DNA of 64,000 bases from Cardiocondyla obscurior. Its lineage: Eukaryota > Arthropoda > Insecta > Hymenoptera > Formicidae. The notes below the pieces were generated by a model, which ran no database searches, was not told the DNA's origin, and worked only from the letters and a program-made list of their open reading frames with translations. Shown here piece after piece: positions 11,201 through 22,898 of the stretch. The stretch spans positions 1,984,001-2,048,000 of the forward strand of contig NC_091879.1 in NCBI RefSeq assembly GCF_019399895.1. Reading direction: 5' to 3'. Made by a program: the position numbers and the translations under genes. The first letter of the stretch is position 1; the number at the start of each line of letters is the position of its first letter.

Positions 11201-14200
11201 CAAAAATAATCAAACGTGACGTCTAAGGAAAGAAAAAAAAAAGAAAGAAAGAAAAAGTACGTGACGACACATTGTCATAATTTTTTATTTATCTTTTATT
11301 TATTTTCCTCGAAAACGATTTCACCGACGACTTCGAGTATGAAGGACGCCGTCGATAAGGCGGCCGTTATGTCACTCTTCGAAGCACCGTGATTTCGATC
11401 ATCGGCCGCCCAGAGAGTAAAAGTGAGAACGGCTGGCGTGGAATGTGGAGAGGACACGCAACGGCGAGCGAACCGGGCGATCTCGCCGAGAGAAACGAGA
11501 TGAGTTGCGCGGAGCAAACTCTTCGTAACGCGGACTCGACCGGTCGAGCGGCGTGTAAAAATACCGAAGACAGTAAACAGAAAAGCGACGTACGGGGAGG
11601 GAAAAAAAGCAACGCCTGTTTAATTTAAATTATAAAAAAAAAAATAAAATAAAATAAAAAAATAAAAAGTTGACGAAGTCGAATGTTTGACTTGCAAAAC
11701 GATTTTTTTAACGCGCGTTATTACGCAAAGTCGGCGTCTCCGGTTTTTCAACCGTGCGTTCGGCACGATGTCAGGAAGATAACGACTTCATAATGCACCA
11801 TTACAAACAAGGTATCCGATACATAAACCGAATTGTACGCAAACTGATTGATGCACGTGTCATGAAATTTGAACGTTCCCCTTCGCTTTCACCCGCGGCG
11901 CCGCGAAGGTTTTATTATCTTGATGCGTGTACACGACGGAATTACGAAATTATTGTTGTTCTTCTTAATTCGCTTTTCATAAATTTCATAACTCGTCGAA
12001 TGTCGAAAGTATAACGCGCGCGGGACGTTAATTTATTATGTCTTGAACAAAGATAAGTAACAAAAATAATAAACCTTTTAAATCGATTAGTTTTCCCCGA
12101 GGCGAATAATAAAATATCTCGATAATCATTATCATTAAACAATAAATTATTATTTAATATATATTTAAAATTCTACTTCAGAATTAATGATACAAATTGG
12201 ATTAAAACTTGCCGTTGAATCGCGCCGCGGGCCTCGATTTCTGCACGCGTAAAATTTACTTTAGCAGTGAACCATTAAGTTAATTGATGAACACGTTCCG
12301 CGTTTCGTCATAAATCACTTGGTATTGTAGATCTTTGCGCTACCAGATGCACTGGGACCCGACGTTAAAACTCTTCCGTTCCCACTAAACGCCGTAACCG
12401 GCATGATTAATTTGCGCAGCGAGTCTCTCGCTTACGTAACGTAAGATACTCTCTTTCGCGAAGGGGAGAGATTGGTAACTTATTGATTACAATATTACGG
12501 TCGCCGTGGGGATCACGTGAAGATACGTTGAATTAACACACAAATGCGTTAGACGTCTTAGTACAAACGCAAGACAATCGTTGCAGCCCGTTGCTTTAAT
12601 TAAAACAAAACGACGCGATTCGCACGTTAGTTTTCGCGAATAGAGCCGGTAATTAGAAAAAGAAAGATTACCTTTGTGCACTCTAAATCTTAACTGGATG
12701 GAAGAGTAATAACTGGTTTAATCAGCTGAGAGGAAAGTAAAGTAACTTTTGCATCCAACCACAATTTTATAATATTCCTAACAATAAATATGATCGACTC
12801 GATTATCGATTATATTTATTTGTTAAAAATACCGTAAAATTACAGCTGCCGCTGCAATTTATAGCAACTACTTCCATCAATCTAAATTTGAAGCGCATAA
12901 AACGGTACCTACGTTAGGATTCGCGGCGCTTTGAGGTCATCTTTGCGTCGGCGTTGCATTGTCAATTACAATATCGGCTGCTTGCGAAGTCGACGCGCGT
13001 ACCGTGTTTCGCGGTACGCCAAGGAACCGAAGCCTTCGATCGGCGAGGTGAATTCATAAGGTACTACGTATTATATACGGATTCGACGAGTAGATTTCGC
13101 GGGTGCGATAAACGCCTAGGTTGGCCGGGGCGCCGCGATGAAAGCTGTAATTGTTTTGCATCGTAACTCCGCCATCGCGATGTAACACGACGCTTATCTC
13201 GCGGGGCTTTAAGTAGGTCGATAGCGGATACAGCGGGTAAATGTTTCCGTCGGGTCTCCATTAACTTACACGAGTCATAAGTACCTTATCGTTAGAAATA
13301 TTAGAAGTTTACGGTCGATTATAAAATTAAATTAGACTTTTCTCTGCGTTCACGGTGGCTTTATGCTGGTATTTAATCTATTTATGCTGGACACCGTCTG
13401 TAAGTGTTAAAGTCTATGATTTTCTAAGATAGTCTACGGTTACTGCGACGCGATAGTGATTCTCAGTATAAAATTTTCTCCGTGTACGACACCGTACTTG
13501 GCGCGTGTGTTACGTTGCGAACGTTCTCGTCCCGGGCGCGGATACACGCCTCGCGTTGAAATTTCCATTTTAGGCCGATCGTTTTCCTTCGACTCTGATA
13601 CCACGCACGGCATGTTGATTACGAAACGCGGCGGCGCGAAGCGAGATCATTTCACTTCCGGTCGATACAGCCCGAGACCCTCGGAGAGCGCGCACGAATT
13701 TTCAGAGTCGGGACTTTGGTAGGGCCCTGTCGATCTAATTGGCGAACGAGCGATTCGTCGGGCTTGCGAAATCAGACGAAAAAGTTTCTCCTCGCATCGT
13801 TTCGCGGATTTTGATACCAATCAAATAATAAATTACGCAGGCTGAAAAAAAGAAACGCAAAGAATATACAAGTTTTAATCTGAAATTCTTTTTAAATTAG
13901 AAAAAAAAAAATTAGAAAATCAAAAAAGTTAGTTTTAAGTTAAAACTTGCATATTTAAATTCATGCAAGTTGTTGTTTCGTTCATAAATGAGATAACAGT
14001 TTCAATTTAAGAATATCTTTTTTTTTGTGTAGTTGTGGCGATAAAAAAGTGGAATGAAGCAATTATTACTTAATTACACTATAATCGAATAAATAATAAT
14101 TAAGTTTTTAATCGTGAGCCTTTTTTTTAAATTCAATCTCTAGCGATGTGTTAACTTATTACATTAACATAAAAAAACTTCGCGTGTTTAAATAACCCGC

Positions 14201-16560
14201 GATGACTCACGGCTTGATACATGAAAATTTTTATCTTTCAAGATTTCTGTATTTTATCTATTTGATTTATGTAGAAATATTACGTGCTCTTTGTGTTGAA
14301 ATTTTGCAAATGTTTTAAAAAAAAGTTAATAAAATTAAAATTAAAAAAAAGGAAGAAAAATTTTTTTTTAATTAAAATTTCGGACTTTGACATTCTTTCG
14401 TGCTCTTCTCAAATGTATGTAATTTAATGCACATACATAAAGATGACAATATATTACACTTGTTTTCTGCAAAAATTAATGACGCAAGATGTGATTTTTA
14501 AATAAACTTGAATATTGAAATCAACTCAAAACTATTCTATTCCGTATTAATAAAGATGTACTTAAGGCATAATATTCGCGTGGTCGATGACATGTGGAAT
14601 TTTTTTGTACGCCAGTTACGTCATTTATTGGGACTGACCTTGTTTGCACAACGCGCGCCGCGTCTCATCATCATTAATCGGCAATTCATTTTCGTTTCAT
14701 CGAAAGTATCCCGGCGCCCGTGAATCGCCACGAGATTTTACACCGGCATTATTACGTTCGCGTTCTCAATAATTCGTGTCAATTGCTAATTTAAGCGACA
14801 TCAATTATATAACGTTTCTAACGACAAATATAATCAACTCAATTATATTAATTTTTTTAATTAATTTGCTCTTTTAATAATTTTATTTAATACGTTTTAT
14901 TTATTATCAACCTGATTATATTTATTCATTAAACTATTAATAGACACAAGCGACACATGGCGTGCTCTTGTCGCGATCGCTTATGTAGACTTCAGTCGAT
15001 CTCGCGCCTGCAATTTCCGTCAGCTCCGTTCGTTAACGTTATTACGCGATCAAAGTGCTCGTACCATTTTCGGAATAACATCTTCGCGTGCAGTAACGAT
15101 TATGATATCTTTCCCGCGCCCGCAGAGAAATTGTCTTCGCCGTTTACCCGGTACGATGCGCCGGCGCGTTTCGCAAATTGCCAATTTCCGGCATTTCCCA
15201 TCTACGGGACGGGGTGGTGCGCGAAAAGAAAAAAAAAACCCGCGCCGCGGTCTTTTACGCTAAGTCTTTTTCAGCTAATCGCCGGTTTCTGGATTGTTTC
15301 GTAATCCCCGGGGACGGGACAGGTTCCTCCTCCTTTCGGCGGGCGGCTCGCTGCCGCCGATTCCGCGTTTCACGGGACGTAATTGCGATCGCCGCCCGAC
15401 ATTCGAGCGCGTACGTGCCCACGTTTCCTTTTTATTTATTTACTTAATCGGACCGCTGTTAATGCGCGGACGGACTTTCCCTGTAATTAAGCTCATATCG
15501 CCGGGAGAGGAGGAAAGAGAGAAAGAGAGCGAGAGAGAGAAAGGGAGAACGATGACGCGGCCGCGAGAGAACGACGGAGAGTAAAAGGTAGAGCCAGCAG
15601 AAGCGGAAGAGCAGACCGGGTTCTTTTGCGGGCCTGGTGCATGCGGGGCGTTTTGTCCGCGACGCGTGGAACGATTCCGCCAATCGTTTTCCATTCACGC
15701 CGCCTGGGAAACGACATTTTTCCATAACGAGCCGTGGAAATGGGGGTTTACGTAATCCTCTTCCGCGACGCAATTTCGCTGACGCTGGAGTAAATTACGA
15801 ATCTATTGTCTCGTGAACGTATATCTTTTTTTTTTCCCTTTTCTTTTTTTTTTTCGGTTACGATTATGAAGATCTTTGATGAAACGATGTTCTTTCGTTC
15901 GTAATATGTTTAACGTAAGACTTACCTTCACACGATGCCGCTGTCGTAGTTCGGTCCACGTTCTCGGGCATCTCGGGGGAATTTGTAGGCACCAGGTGAA
16001 CGAGTTAAGCACGACCGGCTCGGTATAAGTCTCGTGCGACGTAACCGTGTAACTGTAATGTACGTTTGATTAGCTACCGACTGGTCCGCGATTCCCTTAT
16101 CGGGCTTACAGCGCCAGGCTGCAAGGTGCACGATAATGATTTATGTGCGCATTACGCGCGTTGCATTGTCAAGGTTTCCAGGTAAATGACTTAAAAAGAA
16201 ATCGCGTATAGCTTGAAAGTGAATTACATCGTTCAAACCAGCCGCGAATGATTTATTCACGTCGGAATTGAAGGTAAAATTCTTCACCGAGAGAAAAACG
16301 TAATTACTCTTCGCCTCAATTATAAATTAACGACAAAATTGAATATTAAAAATATTATTGAATTAAAAAAAAATTATATTAAAAAAATTAAACTATTACG
16401 TTTGCAATTTTAATAATTATATACGTCTTGTATATTTTAATTTTAATACTAACTTCTCTACTCTTGTGCACACGTGATCGCCGGTTAACGCGCTAGCGAT
16501 AGACACTGTTTCGTACGCCACGATCAGGATGAAGAGCCGTGAGATCTGCGAGAGACTCAT
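5271..16560 (-). CDS. nimA: Nimrod-A-type transmembrane EMI/EGF receptor
   Basis: Nine exons join in phase: 16560-16454, 16052-15926, 10894-10717, 9075-8958, 7015-6759, 6550-6269, 6042-5812, 5683-5543 and 5407-5271. They total 1578 bases and 525 residues. In order the protein has a signal peptide (about 1-24), an EMI domain starting HVCTRVENYTVTSHETYTEP and containing FTWCLQIPPRC, then CCEGY at 89-93. A NIM module (CLPFCEKCVAGVCVAPNEC) and two laminin-like EGF modules (CPAGTWGSQC, CAIGQWGPSC) follow. A Ser/Thr/Pro-rich stalk leads to one membrane span at about 369-392 (ITLIVVAAIVSLGLTSLAVV). The cytoplasmic tail of about 130 residues contains HYDRP (Y488) and LYEEIPLE (Y509). EMI plus CCxGY plus few EGFs plus a membrane span fits NimA better than Draper, which carries many more EGFs. 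The expected role is cell-surface recognition or phagocytosis. The weakest junction is the gttaga donor after 6759. The two longest introns are 16.0-10.9 kb (5.0 kb) and 8.96-7.0 kb. Confidence 0.87.
7689..7940. repeat. CpG-rich tandem repeat, period about 125 bp
   Basis: Two near-identical units lie head to tail. The motif gtgcggacggcgtcgagcca begins at 7694 and again at 7819. Both units continue through a shared stretch ending in aaaataggtcaacgggactt and a cgtacgtgggtcgcg-type end. A decayed third copy (aaaataggtcgacgagacct) is near 7991. The array lies in the nimA intron between the exons at 9075-8958 and 7015-6759, just upstream of an apparently spliced plus-strand transcript. Open frames across it on both strands are by-products of the repeat. 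Confidence 0.85.
8104..8683 (+). ncRNA. Putative spliced plus-strand transcript inside the nimA intron
   Basis: Five canonical splice sites follow one another on the plus strand. They are donor actg/gtaagt at 8157/8158, acceptor ctatttcag ending 8235, donor ctcag/gtgaat at 8466/8467, acceptor ttacag ending 8642, and donor accg/gtgagt at 8683/8684. This gives exons ending at 8157, at 8236-8466 and at 8643-8683, with more expected downstream. The 5' end is not defined. The start given is that of a 34-codon frame (MQLADFNTRRVFYRRRILTK...) that crosses the first splice and stops at 8284-8286. No long frame exists, so I call it non-coding or a short-peptide transcript. It could also be the 5' untranslated part of a plus-strand gene. 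It would be antisense to nimA. Confidence 0.4.
10895..15925. other. nimA: Large nimA intron
   Basis: This is the intron between the EMI-domain exon and the CCEGY exon. It contains AT-rich stretches, poly-A runs, an AAAAT simple repeat at about 11632-11668 and GC-richer patches near 13.0-13.7 and 15.0-15.7 kb. A purine-rich GA tract lies at about 15504-15550. I see no exon or RNA gene that I can support. Confidence 0.55.
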
Positions 16561-19500
16561 TTCAATAAAATTGATCTAAAAAAATGTTCCACGGTTAGAT
16601 TCCTCATGACAGTGATAGTGAATATTAGGTAAAAAGCAACTTTTTGCGGTATACTTACTACAAAGAGTAGAGATACTTTTTGGGTCGCAAGCACGATTTC
16701 TTCAACAGATCCCACATCGATAAGACTCCGGTAGTTATCGGCGTTGTACAAGTAAGAGTGATCCTTCCATCCTCTTGTGTATCACCAGCCGGAAGTCGGC
16801 TGATCAATTAAATAAAATAAAAAAAAAAAATAAAAAAAAGGGAAGTTATCGAATGAAAAATATCTTATATTTTAGCAGTAAAGGCTGCGTTCAACAGAAA
16901 TGTCACTTTTGAAAGGAAAATTCCATCGCGTCTCTTATCGCATTGTCGTGACACTTCGTACGGAATACGATCGGAAATTCACTTGTCACAAACGCGCGCG
17001 TGACGGAGGACGTCCCCTCCGAAAAGAGTGTTCTCTTCGGGAGGAAGTATTAACTGGTCTCAATCGTGGTGCTACACAAGTGCGACATTGAACGTGTCAA
17101 GTGCGAATGTCAAAGTGCGAATATCGTGATGCACAATATTTGCAGGGAAAAGAGTTGATTTTTAACCCTCAAAAGGTTCACTATATATTTTTTTTTTTAC
17201 TTAAAGTATTTTTAAAAATTGTAACTCCAAATATTAAAAAAAAAAAAAAAAAGAAAATTAGATAGAAGTATAAAAAAAAATTTGTAGAAACTCTAATGTT
17301 TCAAAATCGCTCTGGATTACCGAATTTTAGTTAATTTTTGTAACGCGTTATTACAAACAATAGATCGCGAAAAACGAAAGGGATTGAGAATGCGTAAGAA
17401 ATAGAAGTTTCACGGTTGAATAGAATCGCTACCATGGTACATTAATCCGATTAACTAATACCGATGAAGGCCGCAACGAAATTTCACATATGCCACGTAA
17501 CGCGAGATGTTTTTCTATCCTTCGTAGTTTCACACGGGACAAAAAGTTCCAGAGAGATGTTCAATCGCTTCGAACGCGTCGACCAGCTGGTTTAGTCGTG
17601 AGAATCCGATCTTTTTATTAGAAATATTGCAACAGCCGGTTCTATAGCATTTCGACAGAAAGAGCTTGTCGAAATACGCGTTTTCTAACATCGTTACCCT
17701 GAAAGTTTAATTAAGATACACAGCGTTGCGGCTTAATTAGTTCTGTGGTGATTTAAAAAAAAACTTATTGAATAATCGAAGCACCGAATTTCTCTCTCTC
17801 AAACTTATATTATATGCACCTGTTTATTTATTGCACTTCGGCATTCCCGAAAAGAGAAGTGACTATATTTTCTTCGTAGCGCACGTGTTATTTCTGTTTG
17901 CACACAGCTCTTGCACTATTACAATACGGAAGAGAAATAAATTTACTCCCGTTTAATGAATTCCGAGGGTTAACTGGTCGCGATACTTATGTCTTTTAGC
18001 ATTTTACAGCCGCCTCTGTGTTTTATGACTTGTACGATTATGCGAGCTCGCTGAAGTGAGACGTCGCGACGGATTTACATACGTCGCAGTTCTCTCGGAA
18101 GACATTAATTAACCATCTAAGTAATCGAAATATAAGTTTCAAGGATGTGCATTTAGTAATATTAATTCAAAGGTCGTCAACTTTTTCGCCGACGCAAACG
18201 CTCGCGAATTATTTACTTTGGAACCGCTGTATAAATGTCAATATTGCATATATCGTTGTAGGTGCATTAAAAAATAAAAAATATAGTCACTTTTGATCTT
18301 AATTATATCTTTATAATATCAAACGTTTAAAGTTAAATAATTTCGGTATAGAACAAAAATAATCATTCTTCTCATTGAGCGGACATTTTTCATAAAAATA
18401 TATTCGTCTAATCAAAAAAAGAAAAAGAAAAATCTTTTTATAGTCAGTGTGGTCGATTTAATCTTTTTTTTTTACCGCCATAGTCAAGTCGACTATATTT
18501 GTCGTTAGAAATTTAACAAGATCACAGGTTTGCGCATGAACTTGGTTTTCGCGTGTCAAAAGTTTGAACGCAATAATACGGCCGGGTCGTATCATCGAAT
18601 TGATATGCAACAATCACGCGATGTACGGATACGTAACGAGTCTGTATCCGCTTTAAAATTCACTGCGCGCGCCGCGCGCAAGAAATTCAAACGGCAAATG
18701 TCGCGATTACACAATTTGCAATTATTGAGCCGCCTAAGCCGGCAAACGCACCGAGCCTTATGTAGGATTGTAAAACCGGTGATGAAAATGTAGATGCAAA
18801 TTGGCCTCGGTCCGCGTTGTTCTCCCGTTTACATTATGTGCTTCGCCGATCGCCTTTGCGAGCGATTATGTAATTACGCGTAATTAGTGCAACCGTGCCG
18901 ATTAAGCTGGAAAAAGGAAACAGTTTTTCCATGTAGTTTGGGATGAGGAAAGCGCGAAAAATTAAGTCAAGTGCCACCGTAATCGCCTCGGTAAAAGGAA
19001 AGAGGATGTGCGTCATTTTATCGCTCGTTTGGAGATTTAAATATTTCCGTCATACGGGCTGATCGTCTTTTTCCACTTTTCTATTAATTTTTCCTTTTTT
19101 TTTTCTTTGATAATTTAGTAATTATTATTGCAGCAATAATAACGAAATATAATAGAAATAATATTAACAAGATTGTTTTCTAAAAATGTGTCTTGAAAAC
19201 GTTCATGCGACTGAAATTTCTGCAAAATTCTATTACGCGCGACGAAAATGATACCCGTTCGTCTTTTACTCACCCGATACGCTTCGGCCTTCGATTTAAT
19301 CCACGTAACTCCTGTATAGCTAATTTCGATTCACCATTTCTCACAGAACTTCCTTGGGAAAAAAAAAAAAAGAAAAAGAGGCACGCGCGATATCGTTACG
19401 TGTCGCAATTCCGGGATAAAATTCAAATCAACTGCTTGTTGCACGGACGGCCTCCGCCTTGCGTGATATGACGTTGTGTCGAAATAAACGAAACGCTGGA

Positions 19501-22260
19501 CCACGGTCGCTGGTTCTTTATCTCATGGGCGCGCGAGAGTATCATCTCGCGGTCGCACGCAGATGTGCCTTCGGAGTCGGGTTTTCTTTTTTTTCTTTTT
19601 TTCTTTTCCCTCGATCTCGGGATTGATCTTTCTCTCTTTCTTGCGAGGGCCAAGCCCTCGCTCCGGGAAATGTCACTGTCGCTTTCACAGAGCGATTCGC
19701 AACTGGGCTCGTAACGAGCAATTGGCGTCGCCGGCACTCGGAATGCACTTGTGGCACAATGAACTCCGACCCACCGACAACTACGACGAGCACGACGACT
19801 GCGACAACGATCGCGCGTGGAGGGGTACGAGGGGGAGAGAACGCGGTCCAGAGGGGCGGTCGGGCCCTAGATGAGAAAGATTCAGCTTCCACTATGAGTT
19901 TGTGATATTTGTCACGGTGGAAACACTTCTCACATCTATAAAAGTTGAGAGTTGACTATGTCTGTTCATTAGAAATGTTACAAAATTATAGTTAAGGCCG
20001 AAAGTAACTATAATTTTTCTACGAGCGCTCGTTTTTCAAATAGAAGCGAGACCACTGCCGCTACTATCATGCCGACGCTTCAGCTCGCAGAGCAGAGTGC
20101 GGATATCCTGCAGAGACATTGACATTGCGACCTACCAAGTGTCGCTGAAAGTCAGTTATAGAACGCGAGAACCAGAGATCGTAATTTACAAGTTCTTTTA
20201 TTTAAAAAATTTCTAAAAGTTGTACACTGAGAATAAAATATAGAACTCTTTTTATTTTTCTCAGTGTATATTTCGTGTAAAAGAATATCTGTTCTTGCAA
20301 AATTTTTATAGAAAGAAAATGTTATTATTTTTAAACTTATTTAAAGTTTTAGAACATTTTTGATTTTTGCGAAAGGGTGAAATTTGCTCGTCAAAGAATT
20401 AAACGAGTTCGTTGTCGAAAATTCGCCGCGGACTCTAGGCAAAAAGCGACGGCTCGAGAAACAGCGAAAACGTCGTTGTGCTCTCGAAAAAGTAGGCTAC
20501 TGAAACAGAGATCGACCTCCCTTGCATCATACGTTTACGGAGGGGAAAAAAAAAAGAAAAAAAAATCGCATTCGGTCTCACGGGGATCGATGTGACATTT
20601 CTTCGATCACGCTCGGCCGCGCGACGGAAATGGTAGATCGATCGGGCGACAAGCGTAAAATATGAGAGCCCGTACTATTTCATAATGTAATTTAATATAA
20701 ACTCGTGGCTTTCGATCGCGTAAAATCGAGGTAGCCGCTCCTTGGCCTGTGTTATTTTACACCGCCTGTTGCGTCATTGTATTAAGCTGATATCTATTTG
20801 CAAATCGATAATGCGCGCGATTTTCCGTATCCCCTAGTCGTGAATGCCCATGATACACAAGCGGCAAATTTAAGACGCTGCAAACGAAATACGTAAATTT
20901 TTACGCGAGACTTGATGCGTGAGGCACGATCGATCACAATCGCGATTTATTTTCACTCGTTGCCGCCGGACATGCTAAATCGGACGTGGATGCGACCGAT
21001 GTCTCGCGTTAGGAAAGAATGGGAATGGATAGGCGAAAGCCGGAGTTTCGAGTTGTATGTCGGAACGACCGAGAGCAGGCGGGTTCGCGTAATGAGATGA
21101 TTGGGAGGGCAATTCACCGCGTTGCCTCTTGTTCTCGCGGCACGTAATAGATCGGGCCACAGCTGGATCGTCGTTCGAAGCATCGACCGCTTAATACCGT
21201 AATGCCGCACAACATCCTGCTAAATAGAGTAATTAGTAATTACGAAGAAACGCCCCCGGCTACCTATTTCGCTAAGATCGGTCATTGTTAAAAATTAAAC
21301 GGCCTTGGACAACTTTACCGCGTTAGAATTTATTAAACGGAAACTAATGCGCGCAGCTCGTTAAATATTCCGATTAAAGTTTAATATTTTAAGTAATAAG
21401 CAATTAATAATTAAAGAAATAATTTGTTCGTCTAGTTTACATACTACGTTGATATTTTATTATTATTATATATTTATTTGAAAGTGATTTAATTTTAAAA
21501 CCACGTTGAAATAAATACGTCTTTTTCTCTTTATTCACACTTAGCTGCACAGTTACTTTGCATTTTCAAATGCCACTCCGCATCCGCCAATCTCAATAGC
21601 GCAGGCTTTACGTGTGCACTCTATCGTGCAATTGCAGCCGGCTAAACAAACATTTCGCAATGCAAGCCGCAGTAACCTCATAATAGGTTTTGTACGTACA
21701 TATTGTGAGTCAGATATCGTTCATCTGCACGGTGGTTTTTGGTGGTTAACGAAAAGAACGTGAAAATAACTTCGGTAAACGTAGATAAAAAAATTTTAAT
21801 TGATTAAAGCTTGTTAGTAAAACAATAAAAAAATTATTAAAAAATAATTTCGCTAACGATTGAATCTTATTCGTAGCTGATCAATTTAATTTATTATTAA
21901 AAAAAAAATTATTATAAGATATATTCCGCCTTTCATTTTCCTATAAAATATAATATAAAAAAATATATATATAGAATTATGAGATAATATGTAGCTTAGT
22001 TAATTATATTACGCGGAAAATTTTTTTTGTCGACCGACTGGCGTTTACCCGACGCCCGTAATCTCTTCTTTAAGTAATACAGAAATTATGCATTTCCCCG
22101 TCGACCGCAACTTTTTACGCGCCTAATGCCCGCCTTTACTTGCCGATTTAATCTGATGAAAGTAACTGTCGATTTCTTGCAAGTTTTATTTATTAAATTC
22201 ACGTGGCTGGTGTCGCCTGTCCAGACATTTAGCAAGTCTTATAATATCCGACAACTGGAT

Positions 22261-22400
22261 CGGTGAAAGATATAGATACTTTCGATCTCAGTTGTAATTT
22301 TATGATACTTCTGACGAATAAATGTAGTCGATTCGGATCGATTTATATTTATTCGTTGGAAATGCTATAAAATTACGGTTGGGGCAAAATTTGTCCTTGC
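22261..22400. repeat. Palindromic MITE-like element, copy C
   Basis: The left arm reads ctcagttgtaattttatgat and the right arm is its approximate reverse complement (ctataaaattacggttgggg). A short centre separates the arms and includes taatgtagtcgatt-like sequence seen in other copies. Confidence 0.7.
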
Positions 22401-22515
22401 GGTATGCGAAAGGAGGGAAAAAGGAGAATATGTCGCGTTAATTACTTTCCTACGTAGTGGGTGTTTTTTTCGTGCAAAATTCCTGACCGAATTCCCGCTG
22501 ATTCGTCGCGGCACA

Positions 22516-22732
22516 ATGAGAGAAAAATTCAACCTCGCCTATAATTTTATAATATTTCTAACAATAAAGTTACCTTCGGACTCAACTATAATCTCATGAC
22601 ATTTGTAACGATATACATGTAATACACAAAATATGAATCAATTATACATGTAATAGTGTTCATCGTAATTTATCGTTGGAAGTATAAAATTATACTTGGG
22701 TCCAGAAATAACTGTCTTCTTGTCTCGGAGTG
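22516..22732. repeat. Palindromic MITE-like element, copy D
   Basis: It begins tgagagaaaaattcaacctc and ends cttgtctcggagtg. The inner arms are ctataattttataatatttc and the inverted gaagtataaaattatacttg. An extra internal palindromic segment suggests a nested or rearranged copy. Confidence 0.65.
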
Positions 22733-22740
22733 ACGGTAAA

Positions 22741-22898
22741 TACACAGGGAAAATATTCTCCTGAGAATTACTATGGTGTCGCAGTAATTGTGGACCATCA
22801 AGAAATTATAAAATTAAAGTACTATGCTGATATTTTATCTACGTGCGCTAAGCCATTGTTTGCTACAGCATCCGAGGATAACTGTATTCTTCTCTCAC
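22741..22898. repeat. Second dispersed repeat family, copy 2
   Basis: The shared core is ggtgtcgcagtaattgtgga, followed by ccatcaa. Related copies lie near 5066-5170 (ggtgtaacagtaattgtggg) and 41917-42115 (agtgtcgcagtagttgtaaa). The left edge has an acac-g-gaaaa motif. It is non-coding and its class is unknown. Confidence 0.55.

Noticed and set aside
19542..19892. Minus-strand frame with a Val-rich hydrophobic segment
   Set aside because: The hydrophobic run comes from a short gac/gtc-type simple repeat, and nothing else supports a gene.
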